A stretch of DNA of 64,000 nt from Sphingomonas sp. (GTDB taxonomy: Bacteria; Pseudomonadota; Alphaproteobacteria; Sphingomonadales; Sphingomonadaceae), in contig NZ_SSMY01000002.1 in the NCBI RefSeq assembly GCF_004799495.1, positions 186,001-250,000 of the forward strand, read 5' to 3'. Within the stretch, counting starts at the first letter, position 1. Each line of letters begins with the position of its first letter. Position numbers and translations under genes: made by a program. Shown in pieces: positions 1-7,817 of the stretch. Below the pieces are notes generated by a model. It was not told the DNA's origin. It saw only the letters and a list, made by a program, of their open reading frames with translations, and ran no database searches.

Positions 1-229
1 CAATCGCGGCCTCGACTTCGGCCACGGCGTCTAGGCCCTGCAGGCAATGCACGGCGTCGAACTGGACCGTCTCGCCGTCGTCGTCGCACGGCGCGGTCGG
101 CGCGTCGTCGCCGAACAGTTCGGCCGCCATCCCGCTCAGCGCGTCGGCGCTCGACGTGTCCTTCGGCGCGAAGCAGCGCCGATAGGAATCGTGCATCGCG
201 GGCTCGTCATCGACGATCAGAATGCGCAC
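1..229 (-). CDS. Response regulator receiver domain protein, N-terminal part (runs off the window)
   Basis: Reading leftward from a GTG at 229, the first residues contain RILIVDDEP, which is beta-strand 1 and the acidic pocket (Asp7, Asp8) of a CheY-type receiver domain. This is a cytoplasmic phosphorelay output protein, but the phosphoacceptor aspartate and any output domain lie beyond the window edge. After the first helix (about residue 22) comes an Asp/Glu/Ala-rich stretch of some 35 residues that is longer than a normal receiver loop. No partner kinase is visible. Its stop is outside the window; the ROK kinase behind it is on the same strand, 70 bp upstream. Confidence 0.7.
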   Translation of the reverse strand, partial: MRILIVDDEPAMHDSYRRCFAPKDTSSADALSGMAAELFGDDAPTAPCDDDGETVQFDAVHCLQGLDAVAEVEAAI

Positions 230-299
230 CAAACCACCCCTTCATTGGCGGAGCGCACACGACGCCCCAATGTCCTTGTCGGGGCGTAAGCGGAGTTAG

Positions 300-1196
300 T
301 TAAAGCGGCGTAAACGATTGAGCATCGAGCGCGTGCTGGCCGAGGAGGATTGCGCCGAGCGGCCCGGCTTCCGCGCCCAATGCTGCGGGAACGATATAGT
401 TGTCGAGGTCGCCGAGCAGCGAACGGTCGCCATAGGCACCGAGGCTCGCGTCGAGCATGCACCGCACCATCGGCAGCAACCATGCGACGCCGAGCGACAC
501 GCCGCCGCCGAACACGATCCGCCGCGGAATGCCGGTCAGGACGAGGGTATGGCAGAGCTGCGCGATCGGGTGCGCGACTTGCGGCCAGATCGGCGAAGCT
601 TGCGCGATCTGGTCGGCGCTGACGCCCGCGCGCGCCTTGATCGCGGGACCCGACGCGAGCCCCTCGACGCAATCGCCGTGGAAGCTGCAGATTCCCGGCC
701 AATCGTCGCCTGCCATCCGGACGGGGCGCACGTGACCGAGTTCCTGGTGCGTCATCCCGACCACCGGCTTGCCGCCCGCGATCAGCCCGACGCCGATCCC
801 GGTGCCGATCGTGATGTAGGCGTGATCGGCGAGACCCTTCGCCGCGCCGCATTCGCCCTCGGCCAGCCCCGCGCCGACCACGTCGGTATGGAACCCGGTC
901 GGCACGCCAAAGCGCCGCTGGAGCCGCCCGGCGACATCGGTATCGGCCCAGCCGGGCTTGGTCGTCGCGGTGATGTGGCCGTAATTGGCGGCGTGCGGGT
1001 CGATCCCGACCGGCCCGAAGCTCGCGATTCCGATCGCATCGAACCCGCGCCAGCCGTCGAGCGCCGCCTCGATCCCGGCCATCGTCGTCGCGGGATCGGT
1101 CGTGTGGACGCGCGCATGTTCCACGATCGTCCCGTCGCGCGCGAGCACGCACAGGCACTTGGTCCCGCCGAGTTCGACCCCCGCGATTAATGACAT
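300..1196 (-). CDS. ROK-family sugar kinase, probable fructokinase
   Basis: A 298-residue protein that should phosphorylate a hexose, most likely fructose, in the cytoplasm. The N-terminus carries the ROK phosphate-binding motif AGVELGGTK (residues 5-13), the middle has GTGIGVG, and a cysteine/histidine cluster CSFHGDC (about 169-175) is the ROK zinc site seen in bacterial fructokinases. The start at 1196 is chosen because AAGAAGAAG stands just upstream; an in-frame codon at 1214 has no such site and would precede the motif by too many residues. The sugar transporter at 4582-5889 is near but not adjacent. Substrate is inferred from family similarity. Confidence 0.82.
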   Translation of the reverse strand: MSLIAGVELGGTKCLCVLARDGTIVEHARVHTTDPATTMAGIEAALDGWRGFDAIGIASFGPVGIDPHAANYGHITATTKPGWADTDVAGRLQRRFGVPTGFHTDVVGAGLAEGECGAAKGLADHAYITIGTGIGVGLIAGGKPVVGMTHQELGHVRPVRMAGDDWPGICSFHGDCVEGLASGPAIKARAGVSADQIAQASPIWPQVAHPIAQLCHTLVLTGIPRRIVFGGGVSLGVAWLLPMVRCMLDASLGAYGDRSLLGDLDNYIVPAALGAEAGPLGAILLGQHALDAQSFTPL

Positions 1197-1218
1197 GGCG
1201 CTTCTTCTTTGCACGCTT

Positions 1219-1281
1219 CCCCGGCGAAGGCCGGGGTCCAGTTACGAGCGGCCCGATGCTGGACCCCGGCCTTCGCCGGGG
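1219..1281. repeat. Dispersed palindromic repeat, perfect 23-bp inverted arms
   Basis: The arm at 1219-1241 (starting CCCCGGCGAAGGCCGGGG) is the exact reverse complement of 1259-1281, with a 17-bp spacer. It fills most of the gap between the lyase gene and the kinase gene on the minus strand. Related copies with diverged arms lie at 3380-3466 and 40711-40773. As RNA it would fold into a long hairpin, so it may act as a processing or attenuation element between the two genes. Confidence 0.85.
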
Positions 1282-1311
1282 AGGCGTAAGTGGGTTGAGC
1301 ACCACCAAACA

Positions 1312-2127
1312 TTATCGCGCCATCCCCAGAATGCGCTCGGCCTGCGCCAGATGCAGCGCTTCAACCATCTTCCCGCCGACCTGGATCACGCCGCCGTCGC
1401 CCCCGGCGAACGCGTCGCGGACCTTGGTCGCCCAGGCGACCTCGTCGGCGCTCGGCGAGAAGGCGGCGTTGCAGATGTCGATCTGGCGCGGGTGGATCAG
1501 CGACTTGCCGTCATACCCCATCGCCGCCGCCGCGTCGCATTCGGTCTGCAGCCGGGTATCGTCGGTAAAATCGTTGCACACGCCGTCGAGCGCGACCAAC
1601 CCGCGCGACCGCGCTGCCGCGAGGACCATCGTCTGGACCGGTGTGAGCCACGCCTGCTCCGCCCCCGGCCGCGCGCCGAGTTCGAGCGCGAGGTCGTTGA
1701 CGCCGAGCACGAGCGCCGTCGCCCCAGCCTTGGCGATGCCCTGCAACCGGCCAAGCGCCTCGCACGTCTCGATCATCACCCACAGTGCCGTATCGGCGAC
1801 CAGGCGGCTGCGGTACAGCGCGACATCGTCGGCGTTGCGCACCTTGGGTACCAGGATCGTCGTCGCGACTCCGTTGAGCGCCGCGAGATCGTCCGCGCCC
1901 CATTGGCTGTCGATCGCGTTGGCGCGCACGACCAGCTCGCGCTCCCCGAACCCCTCGCCCGCGGCCGCGACCGCCGCCGCCCGCGCCTCGCCCTTCGCCT
2001 CGGGCGCGACGGCATCCTCCAGGTCGAGGATCACTACGTCCGCCGCCAAGCCCCGCGCCTTCTCGATCGCGCGCGCGTTGCTCGCGGGCAGGAACAGCGC
2101 GCTGCGCCGGGGGCGGAAATCGCTCAT
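1312..2127 (-). CDS. CitE/HpcH-family acyl-CoA lyase (malyl- or citramalyl-CoA lyase-like)
   Basis: A 271-residue TIM-barrel lyase of the HpcH/HpaI-CitE family. Visible hallmarks are RSALFLPASN near the N-terminus, VILDLEDAV (metal-site region), an arginine in VVRAN, MIETCEALG (Glu metal ligand), and GYDGKSLIHP near the C-terminus, which marks the CitE-like branch. Such enzymes cleave malyl-CoA, methylmalyl-CoA or citramalyl-CoA. AAGGAAAA directly before the ATG at 2127 decides the start. It is divergent from the glutaryl-CoA dehydrogenase gene, 58 bp away, which suggests a shared promoter region and a role in dicarboxylic or branched acyl-CoA breakdown. The exact substrate is not readable from sequence. 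Confidence 0.85.
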   Translation of the reverse strand: MSDFRPRRSALFLPASNARAIEKARGLAADVVILDLEDAVAPEAKGEARAAAVAAAGEGFGERELVVRANAIDSQWGADDLAALNGVATTILVPKVRNADDVALYRSRLVADTALWVMIETCEALGRLQGIAKAGATALVLGVNDLALELGARPGAEQAWLTPVQTMVLAAARSRGLVALDGVCNDFTDDTRLQTECDAAAAMGYDGKSLIHPRQIDICNAAFSPSADEVAWATKVRDAFAGGDGGVIQVGGKMVEALHLAQAERILGMAR

Positions 2128-2185
2128 CGCTTTTCCTTGCCGCAAGCCGCGCGGCGCGGCAATGCGACGCGCAAGGAGAACGTGA

Positions 2186-3370
2186 ATGGCCGGCATGGCG
2201 CATTTCGACTGGGCGGACCCCTTCCTGCTCGAGGATCAGCTGACCGAGGACGAGCGGATGGTGCGCGACACCGCGCGCGCCTACGCGCAGGACAAGCTCG
2301 CCCCGCGCGTGATCGACGCCTTCGCCAACGAGACCAGCGACCCGGCGATCTTCCGCGAGATGGGCGAGCTCGGGCTGCTCGGGCCGACGATCCCGGAGGA
2401 GTATGGCGGGGTCGGCGCGAGCTACGTCGCCTACGGCCTTGTCGCGCGCGAGGTCGAGCGGATCGACAGCGGCTATCGCTCGATGATGTCGGTGCAGTCG
2501 AGCCTCGTGATGTTCCCGATCTACGAATACGGATCGGAGGAGCAGCGGCGCAAATACCTCCCCAAGCTCGCGACCGGCGAGTGGATCGGCGCGTTCGGGC
2601 TAACCGAGCCCGATGCCGGCTCCGATCCCGGCAGCATGACGACCAAGGCGACCAAGACCGCGACCGGCTATTCGCTGTCGGGCGCGAAGACGTGGATCAG
2701 CAACTCGCCGATCGCCGACGTGTTCGTCATCTGGGCGAAGTCCGACGCGCACGGCGGCGGGATTCGCGGATTCGTGCTCGAAAAGGGTATGAAGGGGCTG
2801 GCGACGCCCAAGATCGAGGGCAAATTGTCGCTGCGCGCGTCGATCACCGGCATGGTGCTGATGGACGAGGTCGAGGTCGGCGAAGACGCGCTGCTGCCCG
2901 AGGTGCAGGGGCTGAAGGGCCCGTTCGGCTGCCTCAATCGCGCGCGCTATGGGATTAGCTGGGGCAGCATGGGAGCGGCCGAATTCTGTATGCACGCCGC
3001 GCGGCAATATGGCTTGGACCGCAAGCAGTTCGGCACGCCGCTCGCCGGGCGCCAGCTCTACCAGAAGAAGCTCGCCGACATGGAGACCGAGATCGCGCTC
3101 GGGCTTCAGGCGTCGCTCCGTGTCGGGCGGCTGATGGACGAAGGCAAATTCGCGCCGGAGATGATCTCGATCGTCAAGCGCAACAATGTCGGCAAGGCGT
3201 TGACCATCGCCCGCGACGCGCGCGACATGCACGGCGGCAACGGGATCAGCGGGGAGTATCAGGTGATGCGGCACCTGATGAACCTGGAGACGGTCAACAC
3301 CTACGAGGGCGCGCACGACGTCCACGCGCTGATCGTCGGCCGCGCGATCACCGGGATCGCCGCGTTTTGA
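2186..3370 (+). CDS. gcdH: Glutaryl-CoA dehydrogenase
   Basis: A 394-residue FAD acyl-CoA dehydrogenase that oxidises and decarboxylates glutaryl-CoA to crotonyl-CoA, late in lysine, tryptophan and glutarate breakdown. The C-terminal block [19 protein letters not shown] followed by [15 protein letters not shown] is the glutaryl-CoA branch signature, and Glu374 in NTYEG is the catalytic base. [12 protein letters not shown] in the first third carries the arginine expected to bind the substrate carboxylate. Length is normal. AAGGAG seven bases upstream supports the ATG at 2186. Electrons would pass to ETF, which is not in the window. The CoA-transferase 69 bp downstream may supply glutaryl-CoA. 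Confidence 0.94.
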   Translation: MAGMAHFDWADPFLLEDQLTEDERMVRDTARAYAQDKLAPRVIDAFANETSDPAIFREMGELGLLGPTIPEEYGGVGASYVAYGLVAREVERIDSGYRSMMSVQSSLVMFPIYEYGSEEQRRKYLPKLATGEWIGAFGLTEPDAGSDPGSMTTKATKTATGYSLSGAKTWISNSPIADVFVIWAKSDAHGGGIRGFVLEKGMKGLATPKIEGKLSLRASITGMVLMDEVEVGEDALLPEVQGLKGPFGCLNRARYGISWGSMGAAEFCMHAARQYGLDRKQFGTPLAGRQLYQKKLADMETEIALGLQASLRVGRLMDEGKFAPEMISIVKRNNVGKALTIARDARDMHGGNGISGEYQVMRHLMNLETVNTYEGAHDVHALIVGRAITGIAAF

Positions 3371-3379
3371 TTCCCCACC

Positions 3380-3466
3380 GTCACCCCCGCGAAAGCGGGG
3401 GCCCATCACCGACGGTGTGTTCTTGGCAGGGCGCGGAAGATGGGTTCCCGCTTTCGCGGGAATGAC
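3380..3466. repeat. Dispersed palindromic repeat between gcdH and the CoA-transferase
   Basis: The arms 3380-3407 (GTCACCCCCGCGAAAGCGGG...) and 3439-3466 (...TTCCCGCTTTCGCGGGAATG) are imperfect inverted copies of each other, each also containing a shorter palindrome around GCGAAAGC. It is the same general type as 40711-40773 and resembles the extragenic palindromes common in sphingomonads. Its right arm contains the most upstream ATG available to the CoA-transferase gene (3440) and ends exactly before an alternative GTG (3467). Confidence 0.85.
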
Positions 3467-4585
3467 GTGAAAAAGAAGGCTCCGCTTGATGGTTTAAAAG
3501 TCCTCGAACTGGCCCGCATCCTGGCGGGGCCGTGGGCGGGGCAGGTGCTGGCGGATCTCGGTGCCGAGGTGACCAAGGTCGAAAGCCCGGCGGGCGACGA
3601 CACGCGAACCTGGGGGCCGCCGTTCATCGAGAATCCCGACGGGACGAAGGACGCGGCCTATTACCACGCGTGCAACCGCGGGAAGTCGTCGGTTGTCATC
3701 GACTTCACCACGCCCGACGGCCAAGCCGAAGTCCGCCGCCTCGCCACCGACAGCGACGTGCTGATCGAGAATTTCAAGGTCGGCGGGCTCGCCAAATACG
3801 GGCTCGATTACGCCACTCTGTCGGCGCTCAACCCGCGGCTGATCTATTGCTCGATCACCGGCTTCGGGCAGGACGGGCCGTATGCCGCGCGCCCCGGCTA
3901 CGACTTCATCATCCAGGGCATGGGCGGGATCATGGACCTGACCGGCGAGCCCGACGGCGCGCCGCAGAAGATCGGCGTGGCGATGGCGGACATCGCGACC
4001 GGGCTCTATTCGGTGATCGGCATCCAGGCGGCGCTGATTCAGCGCGAGCAGACGGGGCGCGGCCAGCAGATCGACATGAGTCTGCTCGACACGATGACCG
4101 GCGTGCTCGCCAACCAGGCGGCGAATTATTTCGCGAGCGGCGTCACCCCGCCGCGCGTCGGCAACGCGCACATGAACGTGTCGCCCTATGCGGTTTTTCC
4201 GACGAGCGACGGGTGGTTCATCCTCGCGGTCGGGAATGACGGGCAGTTCCAGCGCTTCTGCGGCGTGGTCGGGATCGCGCCCGAGGAGCGCTGGGCGACC
4301 AACGCCGGCCGGATCGTCCACCGCGAGCCACTGTTCGCCGCGATCCGCGAGGCAACACGGCGATTTGAACGCGACGACTTGCTGTTCAAACTCGAAGCGG
4401 TCGGCGTGCCCGTTGGCCCGATCAACACGGTCGAGCAAGCGCTCACCGACCAGCAAGTCCAGGCGCGCGGCATGGTGATCAAGGGCAAGCGGCTCGACGG
4501 GCTGCGCACCCCGATCCGCTTCTCCGACGCCGACCTCGCGTTGGGACGCTTTGCGCCTCGGTTGGGCGAGGCGCAGCCGGACTAG
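3440..4585 (+). CDS. CaiB/BaiF family (class III) CoA-transferase, possibly succinyl-CoA:glutarate
   Basis: A 381-residue class III CoA-transferase that moves CoA between carboxylic acids through an aspartyl intermediate. Recognisable blocks are LELARILAGPWAGQVLADLG, VESPAGDD, the CNRGKSSV segment and IGVAMADIATGLYS, where Asp184 is the expected nucleophile. Standing directly after gcdH it could activate glutarate with succinyl-CoA, as its mitochondrial relative does; this is inference from context. The start is ambiguous: ATG 3440 lies inside a palindromic repeat and adds nine repeat-encoded residues, while GTG 3467 (VKKKAPLDG) follows GGGAATGAC and would give a more typical N-terminus. Its stop overlaps the stop of the convergent transporter gene. 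Confidence 0.86.
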   Translation: MGSRFRGNDVKKKAPLDGLKVLELARILAGPWAGQVLADLGAEVTKVESPAGDDTRTWGPPFIENPDGTKDAAYYHACNRGKSSVVIDFTTPDGQAEVRRLATDSDVLIENFKVGGLAKYGLDYATLSALNPRLIYCSITGFGQDGPYAARPGYDFIIQGMGGIMDLTGEPDGAPQKIGVAMADIATGLYSVIGIQAALIQREQTGRGQQIDMSLLDTMTGVLANQAANYFASGVTPPRVGNAHMNVSPYAVFPTSDGWFILAVGNDGQFQRFCGVVGIAPEERWATNAGRIVHREPLFAAIREATRRFERDDLLFKLEAVGVPVGPINTVEQALTDQQVQARGMVIKGKRLDGLRTPIRFSDADLALGRFAPRLGEAQPD

Positions 4586-5889
4586 GCGTCGGCGTAATCC
4601 TCCGCGGGCCGGCGCGCGTAGATCCCGAACGCGGCGATTATCACGTAACAGACGATCGGCAGGGCCAACGCCATCCGCAAGCTCGAATGGTCGGCGAGCG
4701 TGCCGTACAGCGCGGGAATGACCGCGCCACCCGCGATCGCAACGTTGATGATCCCCGATCCGTCCGCCGCGCGGCGACCGAGCTTCTCGCACGCCAGTGT
4801 GAAGATCGTCGGGAACATGATCGAATTCATCAGTCCGACCGCCAGCAGCGAATAACCGGAAATCGTGCCGACGGTGTTGATCGAGACGACGATCAGCACG
4901 ATCGCGCCGACCGCGTTGAACGCCAGCACCTTGCCCGGGCTGACGAACCGCAAGACCGCCGATCCGACGAACCGTCCGAGCAACGCACCACCCCAATAGA
5001 AGGGGATCAGCTTGCCACCCGCCTGCTGCGACAGCCCGAGCACGTCCGATTGGATGAGATAGCTGACGAGGAAGCTGCCGATCGCCACCTCCGCACCGAC
5101 ATAGAGGAAGATGCACAGCGCGCCGAACCCGAACCGCGTGCGCTTGAGCAGCGCGAGGCCCTGCGCGAGACTCGACGCTTCGTGCCGCTCGCCCTTTAGG
5201 CGGTTGCGGAACAACCATACCACGGCCGCGACCACCGCGAGCGCGGCGGCCACGCCCAGATAGCCATGGACGATCGCCTGCGATTCCTGCGTGCGATAGG
5301 CGTCGAGCGCCGGCCCCGACAGGTCCTTCGCGGCGACCGTCGCCAGCCCGCCGAGAATCAGGATCGCCCCGAAATACGGAAAGATCGTCGTGCCGAGCGA
5401 ATTGAACGCTTGCGCGAAGGTCAGGCGGCTGTGCGCGGTGCGCGGCGGGCCGAGCAGGCTGATCAACGGATTGGCGACGATCTGGACGAGCACCACACCT
5501 GTCGCGAGCACGAAATAGGCAAGCAGGAACACGCCGAACGTCGCCGTCTGGCTGGCCGGGATGAACAGCAGGCAGCCGAGAATCATCGTGACGAGCCCCG
5601 CCACCGCGCCGCGCATATACCCGATCCGCTTGACCAGGCGCGCACCAGGTATGCCGACCACCGCATAGGCGATGAAAAACCAAACCTGGACCAACGATGC
5701 CTGGAAGAAGTTGAGCGTGAACAGCTCCTTCAGCTTCGGGATGATGACGTCGTTCAGGCTGGTGATGCCGCCGAAGATGAAGAACAGCGCGAACACGAAC
5801 ACTTGCAGGTCCGGCGCGTTGATCCCTTCGTGCGTGGCATCGAGCGTTTCCGGATTGGTCGACGTGGCCGCGCTCGTATCCATCACCAT
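4582..5889 (-). CDS. MFS sugar transporter, FucP/GluP-like
   Basis: A 435-residue inner-membrane proton symporter of the fucose/glucose-galactose (FHS) branch of the major facilitator superfamily, with about twelve hydrophobic segments. Telling stretches are FFIFGGITSLNDVIIPKLK in TM1 and QIVANPLISLLGP with LTFAQAFNSLGTTIFP near TM4-5, typical of this branch. The start at 5889 is supported by GGGGAG eight bases upstream; a second ATG lies two codons in. The gene is transcribed alone, 84 bp after a dioxygenase gene on the same strand, and a perfect LacI-type palindrome lies 27 bp before its start, so sugar-induced derepression is likely. Confidence 0.88.
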   Translation of the reverse strand: MVMDTSAATSTNPETLDATHEGINAPDLQVFVFALFFIFGGITSLNDVIIPKLKELFTLNFFQASLVQVWFFIAYAVVGIPGARLVKRIGYMRGAVAGLVTMILGCLLFIPASQTATFGVFLLAYFVLATGVVLVQIVANPLISLLGPPRTAHSRLTFAQAFNSLGTTIFPYFGAILILGGLATVAAKDLSGPALDAYRTQESQAIVHGYLGVAAALAVVAAVVWLFRNRLKGERHEASSLAQGLALLKRTRFGFGALCIFLYVGAEVAIGSFLVSYLIQSDVLGLSQQAGGKLIPFYWGGALLGRFVGSAVLRFVSPGKVLAFNAVGAIVLIVVSINTVGTISGYSLLAVGLMNSIMFPTIFTLACEKLGRRAADGSGIINVAIAGGAVIPALYGTLADHSSLRMALALPIVCYVIIAAFGIYARRPAEDYADA

Positions 5890-5915
5890 GGCATCACTCC
5901 CCGAAGCCCCGGATT

Positions 5916-5929
5916 TGAAACCGGTTTCA
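5916..5929. promoter_or_regulatory. Candidate LacI-family operator TGAAACCGGTTTCA
   Basis: A perfect 14-bp palindrome with the central CG and TGAAA/TTTCA flanks typical of LacI-family operators. It lies 27 bp upstream of the sugar transporter start, between it and the preceding dioxygenase gene. No LacI-family gene is in the window, so the regulator would act from elsewhere. Confidence 0.7.
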
Positions 5930-5973
5930 GCTGTTGTGGCGCAGCTTGGACGCCGCGGCAATCGGGAAAAAGG

Positions 5974-6774
5974 TCAGCCGAAGCGGTAACCCGAGACGGC
6001 CCAGCCGAGGACGTTGCTATGGTGGTCGCGCACCGCCAGGTCATCGCCACCCGCGCCGAGCGCGACCATCAGCGGCAGCAGATGTTCTTCGCGCGGGTGA
6101 GCGAAACGGGCATTGGGCAGGCTCGCCCAATCGATGACGCGTCCGGCGCGGCGCACCGGGTCGGGATCCGTCACCGCACCGGTCAGCGCGGCGTCCCATT
6201 CGGCGCTCGGCGCGACCGCAGCCGGCCCACGGACCCGCAGATTGTGGAAGCTCATCCCCGATCCGACGATCAGCACGCCGTCGTCGCGAAGCGGCGCGAG
6301 CGCGCGGCCGATGGCGATGTGATCGGCCGGGTCGAGGTCGGCGCGCAGCGACATCTGCGCGAGCGGAATGTCGGCACCGGGCACCGCGATCTTCATCGGC
6401 ACGAACACGCCGTGATCCCAGCCGCGCTCGCTTTCCTCACGCGTGGAGAACCCGGCATCGCGCAGTAATCCGGCGGCGCGGCGCGCGACCTCCGGCGCTC
6501 CCGGAGCATCCCAACGCAGGCGATAGGTATGCTCCGGGAAGCCGTAATAATCGAACAACAGCGGCGGCCGCTCGCCGACATGCAGGGTGATCTCGTCCTC
6601 TTCCCAATGGCCCGAGACGAGCAGGATCGCCTTGGGCCGCTCGGGCAGGCTGTCGATCAGCCCGGCGAGGTAGGACTCCATCGGTTGCCACATCGGATCT
6701 GACGGACCGCCTTGCGGGTCCATGAAGAAGCACGGGCCGCCGCCGTGCGGGAGAAAGAGTGCAGGAAGTGTCAT
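5974..6774 (-). CDS. DODA-type (class III) extradiol ring-cleavage dioxygenase, YgiD/LigB-like
   Basis: A 266-residue member of the LigB-superfamily DODA group, zinc or iron enzymes that cleave catechol-type substrates; the E. coli relative YgiD acts on L-DOPA. It begins MTLPALFLPHGGGP, the metal-binding histidine segment, followed by ILLVSGHWEE, RGWDHGVFVPMKI and GSGMSFHNLR, all characteristic. The ATG at 6774 is the only start that puts FLPHGGGP at the N-terminus; its ribosome site is weak. It is divergent from the [2Fe-2S] subunit gene with a 66-bp gap that holds an inverted repeat. Physiological substrate is unknown. Confidence 0.87.
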   Translation of the reverse strand: MTLPALFLPHGGGPCFFMDPQGGPSDPMWQPMESYLAGLIDSLPERPKAILLVSGHWEEDEITLHVGERPPLLFDYYGFPEHTYRLRWDAPGAPEVARRAAGLLRDAGFSTREESERGWDHGVFVPMKIAVPGADIPLAQMSLRADLDPADHIAIGRALAPLRDDGVLIVGSGMSFHNLRVRGPAAVAPSAEWDAALTGAVTDPDPVRRAGRVIDWASLPNARFAHPREEHLLPLMVALGAGGDDLAVRDHHSNVLGWAVSGYRFG

Positions 6775-6817
6775 GGACGGGATATCGCCACGCCCCTCGC
6801 CCGCGACAATGCCGCTG

Positions 6818-6838
6818 GCGGAAACGCGCCGTTTCCGC
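6818..6838. promoter_or_regulatory. Inverted repeat in a divergent promoter region
   Basis: Perfect 8-bp arms GCGGAAAC (6818-6825) and GTTTCCGC (6831-6838) with a 5-bp spacer end two bases before the ATG at 6841. It could be an operator shared by the two divergent genes or, in the plus-strand transcript, a hairpin that hides the ribosome-binding region. Confidence 0.45.
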
Positions 6839-6840
6839 TT

Positions 6841-7389
6841 ATGCCGCCTCCCGTGACCAAATTCACCGTCAACAACCAGCCGGTCGAGTATCGCATGGAC
6901 CCGGCGACGCCGCTGCTGTTCGCGCTGCGCGACGCCTCGAACCTGACCGGCACCAAATACGGCTGCGGCACGGGGCATTGCGGCGCGTGCATCGTCGACG
7001 TCGACGGCAATGCGCGCAAGAGCTGCCTGGTCCCGATCGGGTCGATCGAGGGCAGCTTCGTCACGACGATCGAAGGGCTGTCGCACGACCGCAGCCATCC
7101 GATCCAGGTCGCCTTTCTGGCCGAGAATGTCAGCCAGTGCGGGTTCTGCATCCCCGGCATGGTGATGGCGGCGGCCGCCTTGCTTAAGGCCAATCCGCGG
7201 CCGAACGAGGACGATATCCGCAACGGCATCACCAACATCTGCCGCTGTGGCATTTACCCGCGGCTGGTCGAGGCGATCCAGCGTGCCGGCCGCATCCAGC
7301 GCGGCGAGGAGACGGTCGCGACGCCGCGTCCGGGCGTTGACCCGTCGGATGCCGCGCGCGTCGTTCCCGCGCTGACGCCGACGCCGTAG
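6841..7389 (+). CDS. [2Fe-2S]-binding small subunit of a xanthine-oxidase-family hydroxylase (IorA-like)
   Basis: A 182-residue electron-transfer subunit with two [2Fe-2S] clusters. The N-terminal plant-ferredoxin domain has Cys42, Cys47, Cys50 and Cys62 (CGTGHCGAC...C); the C-terminal four-helix domain has CGFC at 100-103 and CRC at 134-136. The family works with a large molybdenum-cytosine-dinucleotide subunit such as isoquinoline 1-oxidoreductase beta, but none is present on either side, so it is an orphan here. ATG 6841 is used; GTG 6853 (VTKFTV) is an alternative. About 45 residues after the second cluster are proline-rich and probably disordered. Confidence 0.86.
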   Translation: MPPPVTKFTVNNQPVEYRMDPATPLLFALRDASNLTGTKYGCGTGHCGACIVDVDGNARKSCLVPIGSIEGSFVTTIEGLSHDRSHPIQVAFLAENVSQCGFCIPGMVMAAAALLKANPRPNEDDIRNGITNICRCGIYPRLVEAIQRAGRIQRGEETVATPRPGVDPSDAARVVPALTPTP

Positions 7390-7817
7390 TCCGCATCGCT
7401 TGTCCAGCCGGCGCTCCGACGAGACTATCAATGTAGGATTTCGTCTGATCTACTCCGACCGATGATCGGTTCGACAAACCAGAACTTCAGCCTGCCCCGC
7501 CGCATGGACCCCGGCAGGTAGATGTCGCTTCGCCGTGGCGTCGCCGTCGCGGGATGGGCGCGTCGCGGTGGCGACATTGGCGCGCGACTGTCGCGCCCCT
7601 GTCGCCCTGGTGTCGCGTCCCGGGGGCTTCGCGGACCCGAACCCGGCGCAATTCGCCCAGATCGCTGTGCGAGTGTGAACTTTGTGAACTTAGGACCGTT
7701 CGATACGGCAATCCTTTCAATTTGCTGACGGGTGAATTCAGGAACGTGTCAGCGCGACTCGGGCACAACGGCGTCATCGTAGGGCCGGCTTGTGCGCCGG
7801 CGGATGGAGTGACGGGA
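7390..7817. other. Gene-free stretch, 428 bp
   Basis: I see no convincing gene here. Short open frames exist but lack ribosome sites and family-like composition. The region includes a tandem pair GTGAACTTT/GTGAACTTA at 7675-7692 and an A/T-richer stretch to about 7740, the most likely place for the promoter of the downstream secreted-protein gene. Confidence 0.5.

Noticed and set aside
7522-7728. 68-codon open frame in the gene-free stretch
   Set aside because: No ribosome site, no recognisable family, and a composition like random translation of G+C-rich sequence.
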